Below, piece by piece: positions 53,600 through 62,100 of a DNA stretch of 64,000 nt; position 1 is the first letter of the stretch, and every line of letters starts with the position of its first letter. The notes below the pieces were generated by a model that did not search any database, was not told the origin of the DNA, and saw only the letters and a list, made by a program, of their open reading frames with translations. The stretch is from Winogradskyella sp046545555 (GTDB lineage Bacteria > Bacteroidota > Bacteroidia > Flavobacteriales > Flavobacteriaceae). Both the position numbers and the translations under genes were made by a program. The DNA lies in assembly GCF_046545555.1 (NCBI RefSeq), contig NZ_JBHZTH010000001.1:682001-746000 (forward strand), given 5' to 3'.

Positions 53600-53600
53600 T

Positions 53601-53608
53601 TATCTTTG
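53601..53608 (+). promoter_or_regulatory. -7 promoter box of panD (possibly leaderless mRNA)
   Basis: TATCTTTG, then four bases, then the ATG at 53613. The arrangement matches that in front of bioF. No clear TTG -33 element is seen, so panD may be mainly co-transcribed with panC. Confidence 0.45.
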
Positions 53609-53612
53609 CCTC

Positions 53613-53963
53613 ATGCAAATTCAAGTTGTAAAATCTAAAATCCATCGCGTTAAATGTACTGGCGCAGACCTAAATTATATCGGTAGTATAACTATTGATG
53701 AAGATTTAATGGATGCTGCCAATATTATAGAAGGTGAGAAAGTTCAGATTGTAAATAATAATAATGGTGAGCGACTCGAAACTTATTGTATTCCTGGCCC
53801 ACGTAATAGCGGAGAAATAACATTAAACGGAGCAGCAGCTCGCAAAGTTGCTATTAACGATATTCTTATCTTAATTACTTATGCATTTATGGATATTGAA
53901 CAAGCTAAAGTTTTTAAGCCATCATTAGTATTTCCAAACGAAGCAAACAATCTTCTAAAATAG
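53613..53963 (+). CDS. panD: Aspartate 1-decarboxylase
   Basis: PanD is a pyruvoyl enzyme that makes beta-alanine. The self-processing site is Gly24-Ser25 in LNYIGSITIDEDLMDAA. GERLETYCIPGPRNSGEITLNGAAA, spanning about residues 50-75, holds the other conserved residues. The length of 116 residues is standard. The gene follows panC and precedes the flippase-like gene by 4 bases. Confidence 0.96.
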   Translation: MQIQVVKSKIHRVKCTGADLNYIGSITIDEDLMDAANIIEGEKVQIVNNNNGERLETYCIPGPRNSGEITLNGAAARKVAINDILILITYAFMDIEQAKVFKPSLVFPNEANNLLK

Positions 53964-53967
53964 ACCG

Positions 53968-54927
53968 TTGAGCAAATCAAAATCTATCCTAAAGGTTCTT
54001 TTACCATTACTCTTGGGAGTTGTCTTGGTTTGGTACTCATTATCTCAAATTTCAATATCAAAATTAGTTCAGTATGTTAAGGATGCAGATTATTTTTGGA
54101 TTATTCTTGGGGTAGGTTTTGGTATATTAAGTCATGCATCAAGAGCATATCGTTGGTTATTTATGGCCGAGCCTTTAGGCTATAAACCTAAGTTTGCAAA
54201 TAGTTTTATGGCAGTATACTCTGCGTATCTCATTAATCTAACAATTCCTAGAGCCGGAGAAGTAGCTAGAGCTTCCATTTTAACTAATTATGAAAATCTC
54301 CCGTTTGATAAAGGTTTTGGGACAATAGTTGCAGAACGCGTTGCAGATACTCTAATGCTTCTTATTATAATTGTAATAGCGCTTTTTTTAGAGTTTGAGT
54401 TTATTTATGATTTTTTTACTGGTAAATTTAATCCAGTAACAATAGTTAGTATTATAATAATTTTATTGATAATTGGCGGTGGCCTATATTATTATATTAG
54501 CCAAAGTACCTCAAAGTTTGCTGTGAAAGTTAAATCTTTCTGTACTGGTCTAATTGAAGGTGTGTTGAGTATTTTTAAAATGAAAAGAAAATGGGCCTTT
54601 ATATTTCATACAATATTCATTTGGGTTATGTATGTACTCATGTTTTATATAACTACATTGGCATTGCCAGAACTTAATCATATTTCTATGGCTGCTGTCT
54701 TAATTGGGTTTATCTTGGCAAGTTTCAGTATAGCTGCAACTAACGGAGGAATTGGCTCGTTTCCAGAAGCCATTGTTATTGCGTTTCTTTTATTTAATAT
54801 GCCAGAAGATCCGAGTCGAGCTTTTGGTTGGATAATGTGGTCAACACAAACGTTAGTTATAATTGTTTTTGGTGGCTTGTCTTTAATTTATCTGCCAATC
54901 TATAATAGAAAGAAAACCTCTGTTTAG
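53968..54927 (+). CDS. Lysylphosphatidylglycerol-synthase-type membrane protein (flippase-like, UPF0104)
   Basis: A 319-residue protein with about eight membrane helices and the signatures HASRAYRWLFMAEPLGYKP, INLTIPRAGEVARASILTNY and TNGGIGSFPEAIVIAFLLF. These match the MprF-like flippase family; the synthase domain is absent, so it probably moves a lipid or precursor across the membrane. The start is TTG, 4 bases after the panD stop; no ATG occurs nearby. Likely co-transcribed with panC-panD. Confidence 0.85.
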   Translation: MSKSKSILKVLLPLLLGVVLVWYSLSQISISKLVQYVKDADYFWIILGVGFGILSHASRAYRWLFMAEPLGYKPKFANSFMAVYSAYLINLTIPRAGEVARASILTNYENLPFDKGFGTIVAERVADTLMLLIIIVIALFLEFEFIYDFFTGKFNPVTIVSIIIILLIIGGGLYYYISQSTSKFAVKVKSFCTGLIEGVLSIFKMKRKWAFIFHTIFIWVMYVLMFYITTLALPELNHISMAAVLIGFILASFSIAATNGGIGSFPEAIVIAFLLFNMPEDPSRAFGWIMWSTQTLVIIVFGGLSLIYLPIYNRKKTSV

Positions 54928-54970
54928 AAATATTTTTTAACTTGCTCTAACTTTAAGCTAATCAATTTAT

Positions 54971-56119
54971 ATGAAGAAGTTATCTGCACTAGCGCTATTA
55001 TTTTTAGTTGTGTTAAATCTAAATGGGCAAGCCATTTATGAATCTATAGAATCTAATAAGTTAAGTGGTAATCGTGAACTAAAAATACAATTACCTAGAA
55101 ATTATAATTCTGATTTAAAAAGAGCTTATCCACTAGTTATAGTATTAGATGGGGATTATTTGTTTGAACCTGTCGCTGGTAATATAGATTACCAGGCCTA
55201 TTGGGAAGACATACCAGATTGTATTGTTGTTGGTGTAAAACAAGATACTACAAGAGAGGATGATTTTTTCTATGACGCTGAGACTTATTTTCCTAGTGAA
55301 GAAGGCGCTAATTTCTATGAATTTATAGCTTCTGAGCTTTTACCATATATAGAAAACAAATACCAAGTCTCAAATTTTAGAGTAATAATTGGGCATGATC
55401 TTGGTGCTAACTTTATCAATTATTATTTATTTAAAGACAATCCTCTTTTTAGAGCATATATTGGACTAAGTCCAGATTTGGCACCGGAAATGGAGAATAG
55501 GTTACAAGAGCGTTTGTCAAGTATTGAAAATGAAACATTCTATTATTTGGCAACTGGAGATGCTGATATAAAAGTACTGCGTAATTCTATTATCGAAGCC
55601 GATTCAAAATTAAAAATTATTGAAAATGTTAAGTTGAATTATAAGTTTGATAATTTTGAAGACGCTAATCACTACTCCCTGGTAGGAAGAGGTATTCCTA
55701 AAGCACTCAATGAGATATTTGCTTTATATAAGCCTATAAACGGCAAAGAATATAAAGAAAAGGTAATTACTTATGAGGGTTCCCCTTATGACTACTTAAT
55801 TAAGAAGTATGAAGACATTGCATACTTCTATGGGTTCGAAAAAAAACTCATAGAAAATGATATAAGGGCTATTTCTGCAGCTTGCAGAAAGAAAGACGAT
55901 TTAGAATCTCTAGAAAAATTAGCAAAATTGGTGAAAAAAGAGTTTCCGGGTTCAATGCTAGGTGCCTACTATATGGGTATGTTTCACGAAAAGGAAGGTA
56001 ATCTTAAGAAAGCATTGCTTCGGTATAAAGGAGGTTTATCACTCGAGCCCTCTCAATATATTGATAAGGAAATAATGCTCGAAAAGATGTACGAAGTACA
56101 AGATGCATTAAAGAACTAA
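54971..56119 (+). CDS. Alpha/beta-hydrolase (esterase D/IroE-like) with Asp nucleophile position
   Basis: A 382-residue secreted protein (signal peptide ending LNLNGQ). The body resembles the Fes/IroE esterase family: YPLVIVLDGDYLFEPVAGN, then the elbow VIIGHDLGANFINYYLF and the late catalytic His234 in ANHYSLVG. At the elbow the usual GHSxGG Ser is Asp143 (GHDLGA). The C-terminal part (about 290-380) has helix pairs resembling TPR (SMLGAYYMGMFHEKEGNLKK). Substrate unknown. A tandem paralogue follows 78 bases later. Confidence 0.78.
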   Translation: MKKLSALALLFLVVLNLNGQAIYESIESNKLSGNRELKIQLPRNYNSDLKRAYPLVIVLDGDYLFEPVAGNIDYQAYWEDIPDCIVVGVKQDTTREDDFFYDAETYFPSEEGANFYEFIASELLPYIENKYQVSNFRVIIGHDLGANFINYYLFKDNPLFRAYIGLSPDLAPEMENRLQERLSSIENETFYYLATGDADIKVLRNSIIEADSKLKIIENVKLNYKFDNFEDANHYSLVGRGIPKALNEIFALYKPINGKEYKEKVITYEGSPYDYLIKKYEDIAYFYGFEKKLIENDIRAISAACRKKDDLESLEKLAKLVKKEFPGSMLGAYYMGMFHEKEGNLKKALLRYKGGLSLEPSQYIDKEIMLEKMYEVQDALKN

Positions 56120-56139
56120 TTGCATTTCATCGAAAAAAA

Positions 56140-56170
56140 TTGACAATTTGACGATTATTAAGTATGTTTG
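56140..56170 (+). promoter_or_regulatory. Promoter of the second hydrolase gene
   Basis: TTG (56140-56142), 20 bases, then TATGTTTG (56163-56170) fits the full promoter pattern; the ATG is 27 bases downstream. The two tandem hydrolase genes can therefore be transcribed separately. Confidence 0.65.
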
Positions 56171-56197
56171 ATAACCCAACGTTAAACCTACTTATTA

Positions 56198-57379
56198 ATG
56201 AGAAAGACTATTTTAATAGTTTTGGTATGTATCTTATGCACACCGCTATTTGCTCAAATTAGTTACGACGAGATTAACTCATCAAAGCTAAATTCAGTTC
56301 GAAAACTAAAAATTAAATTACCAAAAAATTACGATCCATCTTCAGAATTAAAATACCCAGTAATTATTGTGTTTGATGGAGATTATTTATTTGAACCTAT
56401 TGCTGGTCAGGTCGATTTTCAGACCTATTTTGATGATATGCCAAGTTCTATTATTATTGGGATTGTGCAAGGAAGTGAAAGAAGATATGATGGTTTTTGT
56501 GACGAAATTACTGGATTGCCTAAAGAATCTGGTTTACGATTTCACGATTTTGTAGCAGATGAACTTATTCCTTACATCGACGGAAAATTTAACACGAGTA
56601 AATTTAGAGTTGCTGTTGGGCACGATTTAATGGGTAATTTTATTAATTCATATTTATTTAAGGAGGAGCCTGTATTTAATGCCTATGTCTGTATTAGTCC
56701 AGATTTATCTGGATCAGTGAAAGATTATTTAGGAAAACGTCTTGAGTTTTTTAAAGATGATATTTTTTATTACATGGCAACATCAGACAAGGATTTACCA
56801 TATATAAGAGATGCTGTTCTTAATACTAATACTCAAATTTCAGGTGTGCAAAACCAATATCTAACTTATTATTTTGATGATTTTAAAAATGATTCTCATT
56901 ATACTTTAGTTAATAGTGCAATAGCTAAATCGTTTGATAAGATTTTTGAATTATATAAGCCGCTTCGCGAGAAAGAATTAGAAGAGAAAGTCCTAACTTA
57001 TGAAGGTACATTAGATAAATACTTAGTAGATAGATACGAAAGGATTGAAGATTTATTCGGAATTAAAAAACCTATTACAGAAGAAGAATTTGAGAAAGTG
57101 GTAAAAGTGGCAGAACAACGAAATGATCTAGAGTCACTTGAGAAAATTGGGAAATTAGCGAAAAAGCTGAATCCAGAATCTTTATTAGGAACTTACTATT
57201 TAGCACAATACTCTGAAAAAATTGGTAAAACAAAAAAAGCAAAAAAATTATATGAATCTGCGTTAACCTTAAATGATGTAAATCATATTAATAGAGACCT
57301 TATTTTTTCGAAAATAGATGAACTTGCAGTAGTAGATACTGACACAGAAAAAGAGGCGGAGGACGATGAAGAAAACTAA
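56198..57379 (+). CDS. Alpha/beta-hydrolase (esterase D/IroE-like), tandem paralogue
   Basis: A 393-residue secreted protein (signal peptide ending CTPLFAQ), clearly related along its length to the preceding gene. It has YPVIIVFDGDYLFEPIAGQ, VAVGHDLMGNFINSYLF with Asp143 instead of Ser, and His234 in DSHYTLVN. The C-terminal TPR-like part is kept (SLLGTYYLAQYSEKIGKTKK) and ends in an acidic tail (DTEKEAEDDEEN). The identical position of the Asp in both copies argues against a sequencing error. It overlaps a small 50-codon frame at its 3' end. Confidence 0.78.
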   Translation: MRKTILIVLVCILCTPLFAQISYDEINSSKLNSVRKLKIKLPKNYDPSSELKYPVIIVFDGDYLFEPIAGQVDFQTYFDDMPSSIIIGIVQGSERRYDGFCDEITGLPKESGLRFHDFVADELIPYIDGKFNTSKFRVAVGHDLMGNFINSYLFKEEPVFNAYVCISPDLSGSVKDYLGKRLEFFKDDIFYYMATSDKDLPYIRDAVLNTNTQISGVQNQYLTYYFDDFKNDSHYTLVNSAIAKSFDKIFELYKPLREKELEEKVLTYEGTLDKYLVDRYERIEDLFGIKKPITEEEFEKVVKVAEQRNDLESLEKIGKLAKKLNPESLLGTYYLAQYSEKIGKTKKAKKLYESALTLNDVNHINRDLIFSKIDELAVVDTDTEKEAEDDEEN

Positions 57380-57518
57380 AAAGAGTACTCCGTCAACAGA
57401 CTATTTTTTTGAATCCTTATATAGAAAATCAAAAACCTTTATATTTTCTAATATATCAGCGAAACTTATTTCTGTTAAGCTATTAACTCTATTAAATTGG
57501 TTTAAAGATATCAACTAA
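57366..57518 (+). CDS. Small basic protein (50 aa), possible gene
   Basis: An ATG at 57366, overlapping the hydrolase's last 14 bases, opens a 50-codon frame ending at 57518. The peptide begins MKKTKKSTPSTDYFFESLYR and continues basic and hydrophobic to FKDIN. No family is recognised. The codon use is ordinary and the overlap suggests translational coupling, but chance is not excluded. Confidence 0.35.
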   Translation: MKKTKKSTPSTDYFFESLYRKSKTFIFSNISAKLISVKLLTLLNWFKDIN

Positions 57519-57573
57519 AATTATCTTAATTTAGCTGTTTAATATAAGAGAATTCCGTTCTCTAAAAATAAAT

Positions 57574-58935
57574 ATGGCTAAAATTAAAACAACATTTTTC
57601 TGTCAAAATTGTGGTAGCCAGTATGCTAAATGGCAAGGGCAGTGTACATCTTGTAAAGAGTGGAATACTATTGCTGAGGAAGTTATTGAAAAACCTCAAA
57701 AAAGTGATTGGAAAATGCCATCCTCTAGCACAAAACGAGTTTCAAAACCATTAAAAATTAATGAAATTGATAGCTCTAAAGAGGCAAGATTAAATATGCA
57801 AGATGCAGAATTTAATCGCGTTCTTGGAGGAGGTATGGTCCATGGATCGCTAACACTTTTAGGTGGTGAGCCAGGAATAGGTAAAAGTACATTGCTACTT
57901 CAAATAGCATTAAAACTGCAACATAAAACATTGTATGTTTCTGGTGAAGAAAGCCAGAAACAAATAAAGATGCGTGCAGAACGCATTAATCCAAATAATA
58001 ATAATTGCTATATACTTACAGAAACTAAAACACAAAATATTTTTAAGCAAATTGAAGCTTTAGAACCAGATATTGTTGTAATAGATTCCATACAAACATT
58101 ACACAGTGATTATATTGAATCTTCTGCTGGAAGTATTTCGCAAATTAAAGAATGTACTACAGAGCTAATAAAATTTGCAAAAGAAACAGCAACACCGGTA
58201 TTGCTAATAGGCCATATTACAAAAGATGGACACATTGCCGGACCTAAGATTTTGGAGCATATGGTCGATACTGTTTTACAGTTTGAGGGTGACCGAAATC
58301 ATGTATTTAGAATCCTTAGAGCTAATAAAAATCGATTTGGATCAACGAATGAACTTGGTATTTACGAAATGCACGGTTCTGGTCTGCGTGAAGTTTCAAA
58401 TCCTTCTGAAATATTAATTTCTGAAAAAGATGGCGAATTATCTGGTAATGCAGTGGCTGCAACTTTAGAAGGTTTAAGACCTTTAATGATAGAAGTGCAA
58501 GCTTTAGTAAGCACTGCTGTTTATGGAACACCACAACGTTCGGCAACGGGTTTTAATGCAAAGCGTTTAAATATGCTTTTGGCCGTCTTAGAAAAACGTG
58601 CAGGTTTTAGATTAGGGGCAAAAGATGTTTTTTTAAATATCACTGGTGGTATTACAGTAGATGATCCTGCTATAGATTTAGCAGTTGTCGCAGCAATTTT
58701 ATCTTCTAATGAAGATATTGCACTACAAAGTGATTATTGTTTTGCAGCTGAGGTTGGTTTGTCTGGCGAAATAAGACCAGTTCAACGTGTTGAACAACGT
58801 ATTTTAGAAGCAGAAAAATTAGGTTTCTCAACCATTTTTGTTTCTAAATATAATAAGATAGCTCTAAAGAATTCAAGCATTAAAATTCAGCTTATTTCTA
58901 AAATTGAAGATTTAGTTAGTTTTATAGTTGAATAA
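57574..58935 (+). CDS. radA: DNA repair protein RadA/Sms
   Basis: RadA is a RecA-like helicase that promotes branch migration in recombination. The N-terminal C4 zinc finger is CQNCGSQYAKWQGQC...C, Walker A is GGEPGIGKSTLLLQ, and the RadA-specific KNRFGSTNELGIYEM motif is present. The C-terminal Lon-like domain (DVFLNITGGITVDDPAIDLA) completes the 453-residue protein. Single gene, about 55 bases after the small ORF. Confidence 0.96.
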   Translation: MAKIKTTFFCQNCGSQYAKWQGQCTSCKEWNTIAEEVIEKPQKSDWKMPSSSTKRVSKPLKINEIDSSKEARLNMQDAEFNRVLGGGMVHGSLTLLGGEPGIGKSTLLLQIALKLQHKTLYVSGEESQKQIKMRAERINPNNNNCYILTETKTQNIFKQIEALEPDIVVIDSIQTLHSDYIESSAGSISQIKECTTELIKFAKETATPVLLIGHITKDGHIAGPKILEHMVDTVLQFEGDRNHVFRILRANKNRFGSTNELGIYEMHGSGLREVSNPSEILISEKDGELSGNAVAATLEGLRPLMIEVQALVSTAVYGTPQRSATGFNAKRLNMLLAVLEKRAGFRLGAKDVFLNITGGITVDDPAIDLAVVAAILSSNEDIALQSDYCFAAEVGLSGEIRPVQRVEQRILEAEKLGFSTIFVSKYNKIALKNSSIKIQLISKIEDLVSFIVE

Positions 58936-59130
58936 CAATTTAATAGCTGAAGAAATGGCGCTTCATCGAACTTTAAATACACTTAAACGATTTTTTATTG
59001 ATAAATTATTTGTTCCTAGCTAAAGAAATTACTACTATTGTATAATTGATAAGAGAGCAAATCACATTTTGCATAAATTCTTTTAACATATTTCTCCCTC
59101 AAGATTATAATCCATTAAACTCAAAAGTAT

Positions 59131-59167
59131 ATTAACGTACATTAACGTTAGCCTAGGCTATAGCTAA
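59131..59167 (+). repeat. Direct repeat and palindromes upstream of the T9SS cargo gene
   Basis: ATTAACGT occurs at 59131-59138 and 59141-59148, with a 10-base period. Next comes the perfect palindrome AGCCTAGGCT (59150-59159) within a TTAGC...GCTAA inverted repeat (59148-59167), 7 bases before the ATG at 59175. Possibly a regulator site. The rest of the 239-base gap after radA shows nothing recognisable. Confidence 0.4.
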
Positions 59168-59174
59168 TAATACT

Positions 59175-62100
59175 ATGAAAATAAGATTACGTTTTTCGCT
59201 TTTTGTCACTGCCATTATATTAAATATTAACTTATGTTTTTCACAAGATTTAATTGATTGTCCCAGTATATCTGGTGCTTCACTACCTGAGGCAGATGCA
59301 GTAAGTTGGATTAGAAATGGTTATAAAATTTATACGATTGGTAATAATACTAATGGACTTGGGTATAGAGAATCAGGATTTCAGCAAGAAGTTTTTAATA
59401 GAGGCCAAACACTTAACGTACTTAATGGTTCAAATGACTACAATTTTCCATCAAGTTCATCTAATCCAGGTAGCGCAAATACTAGCGTTGGGACATTTCC
59501 TAATGGAACATTAGATTTTTTCGGGAATTATTATCGAAGAACGTCGTCTCCTCAAATTTCTCAATTTAGAACTACAACAGCCGGAGGTTTTATTTCTGGT
59601 AATACTGGTCATGGTGTTTACGTTTATCCAGAAACAGGAGCGCAAATAGATGATTATTATTCAGTTAATATAAATTTCACTAATCCTGTAAATGCTTTTA
59701 GTTTCGATATTGTAGATATTTTTGATACTATCGGAAATGGATCTGAATCTAACTATGAAATATATGTAGATGGTAGTTTGTTAGCGTATTTTCATGGCCC
59801 TTTTTTAGGTGATGATCAAACAGGTAATATAGAATTATATGACGATGAAGACAATCTTAAAGCTACTTTTGTTGGTGGTCAAAATATAGAAAACACATTT
59901 GGTTTTACATCAGAAGATTCAGTAAGTCAGGTAACTATTAAGCATATTGTTGTTTCTGGGAGCCTATTAATAGATTCGCACGAGCCTCATGGATTTGATA
60001 CATTTGCTTACAGTTTTACATGCCAAACAGATGCTTGTGATGCTAGTGTTTCAGGATATTTAGATACAGATGGAGATAATATTTCTGATAGATGTGATTT
60101 AGATGATGATAATGATGGTATACCAGATAGTATAGAGTTAGATTGTGCGTCAAACTTTATTGACTTAAATCAAACATTTAATGATAATATCTCAAATCCA
60201 GGAACAATAAATGGTATTTATCCGCATGGTGATGTTAGTGTAGATTTTACATATAAACTAGAAGGAAACGCTACATGGTCGAGTGGAGTTACAAGTGCAA
60301 CAAATGCAGGTGTTTCTGGTGTTTATATAAACGCACAGGTAAAGGATTCAGATTTTGATAATGGGGATGTTGCTGTATATACTTTTGATTTTTCTAACCC
60401 AGTATATGATTTATCCTTCAAAATTGGAGGATTTGATAATGAGGATAGAGCAGATGTAACCGCTACAAATGGAGGCGATGATGTGAAAGTTGATATTACT
60501 GATATTAACTTAAGTAGTGGTTTTATAATAGATAATACTGTTGCTGATACTAATGGTGCAAGTGGAAATGCACCTTTAAATAGCATTCAAGTCGATTTAA
60601 GAGAACCTGTTGATCAAATTGTGATTAAAGTTGCTAAAAATGATGGTGAAAGTGCGAATTCTACGATTCAATTTTATGAGTTTATATTTTGTGCAAGTAA
60701 AGACTCTGATTCAGATGGTATTCCAAATCATTTAGACATAGATGCCGATGATGACGGTATTCCAGATAATGTAGAGGCCCAACCTACAGTTGGTTATCAA
60801 GCACCTAGTGGAAGTGGTTTGTCAATTACAGACGCCAATAAAGATGGTGTAGATGATAATTATGGCGCAGGACTTCTAACTCTAGAAGATACTGATGGAG
60901 ATGGTATTGAGGATTATGTTGATTTAGATAGTGACAATGATGGCACGCCAGACATTAAAGAAAACGGACTTCCTGATACCGTTATTGATAACGATACAGA
61001 TTTTGATGGATTAGATAACGCTTTTGAAACAACAAATGTTAATGATGCGATTTTAGATGTAAATGAAGATATAGAAAATCCTACTGATTTATCAATTCTT
61101 CCCGATAGTGATGGGGATTTAGGTTTAGGAGGTGATCTAGACTATAGAGATATTATAGATGTGTATCTCCAATCTGCAACTATAGACTTTGATGGAATCG
61201 ATGATTATTTAACAGGTAATAGTTTTATTGTTGGATTAGGTGAAGTAACAGCAATGGCATGGGTTAAGATTGATCCATCTAACGATAGTAATGCTATTGC
61301 AAATATAGCAGGTGAAGGAGAAGCTCTTAGAATGTTTGTACAAAATGGTAATCAATTAATGTTTGGTGTACGAACATCGTCTGGGAATGAACATATTGTT
61401 AGTGGCATAGATGTTAATTATAACGAATGGCATCACATAGCAGGAACATTTTCTAATCTTACTGGTAAGATAAGTATATATGTTGATGGTGATAAGATTA
61501 ATGAATCTACTTATTCTAATTCGGTTGGAGAAACAATTATTAATACTAATATTTGGAATGGTAAGTTTGAAATAGGTAGACTTTCAAAAAATACTGAGGA
61601 TAAGCAGTATTTTATTGGAGATATAGACGAAGTTAGAGTATTTGACATCTCTTTAAGTGAAGAGCAAATACAGCAAATGGTTTATCAAGAAATAGAAATA
61701 GAGGCTAATGGATTTGTAACTGGTAAAGTAATTCCTAAACCAATAAAGGATACAAAGACTTTGCAAAATATACCTTGGTCTAGCATTTTAGCATACTATA
61801 CTATGTCTAATATTATAAATAGCACCACAGCTGATTTCTCTGGTAATGATAGAACGTTAAATTTAATGAATATTACCTCTGTACAAGAGCAAACAGCACC
61901 AATGCCATACAAGACTAAGAGTAATGGTGATTGGAGTGATGAAACTACTTGGTTGCATGGAGATGTATGGGATATAGAAGATTCTTCTAATAATAAAAAT
62001 TGGAGTATTATAAATATTGATAATGATATAACTTCTAGTAATTCTCATACTAATTTAGGATTAATTATAGGTGAAGACAAAAGTCTTACTGTAAATGGAG

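Noticed and set aside
60323..60586. Open frame antisense to the giant T9SS protein
   Set aside because: It lies inside a protein with clear domains on the other strand and has no start context or recognisable product.
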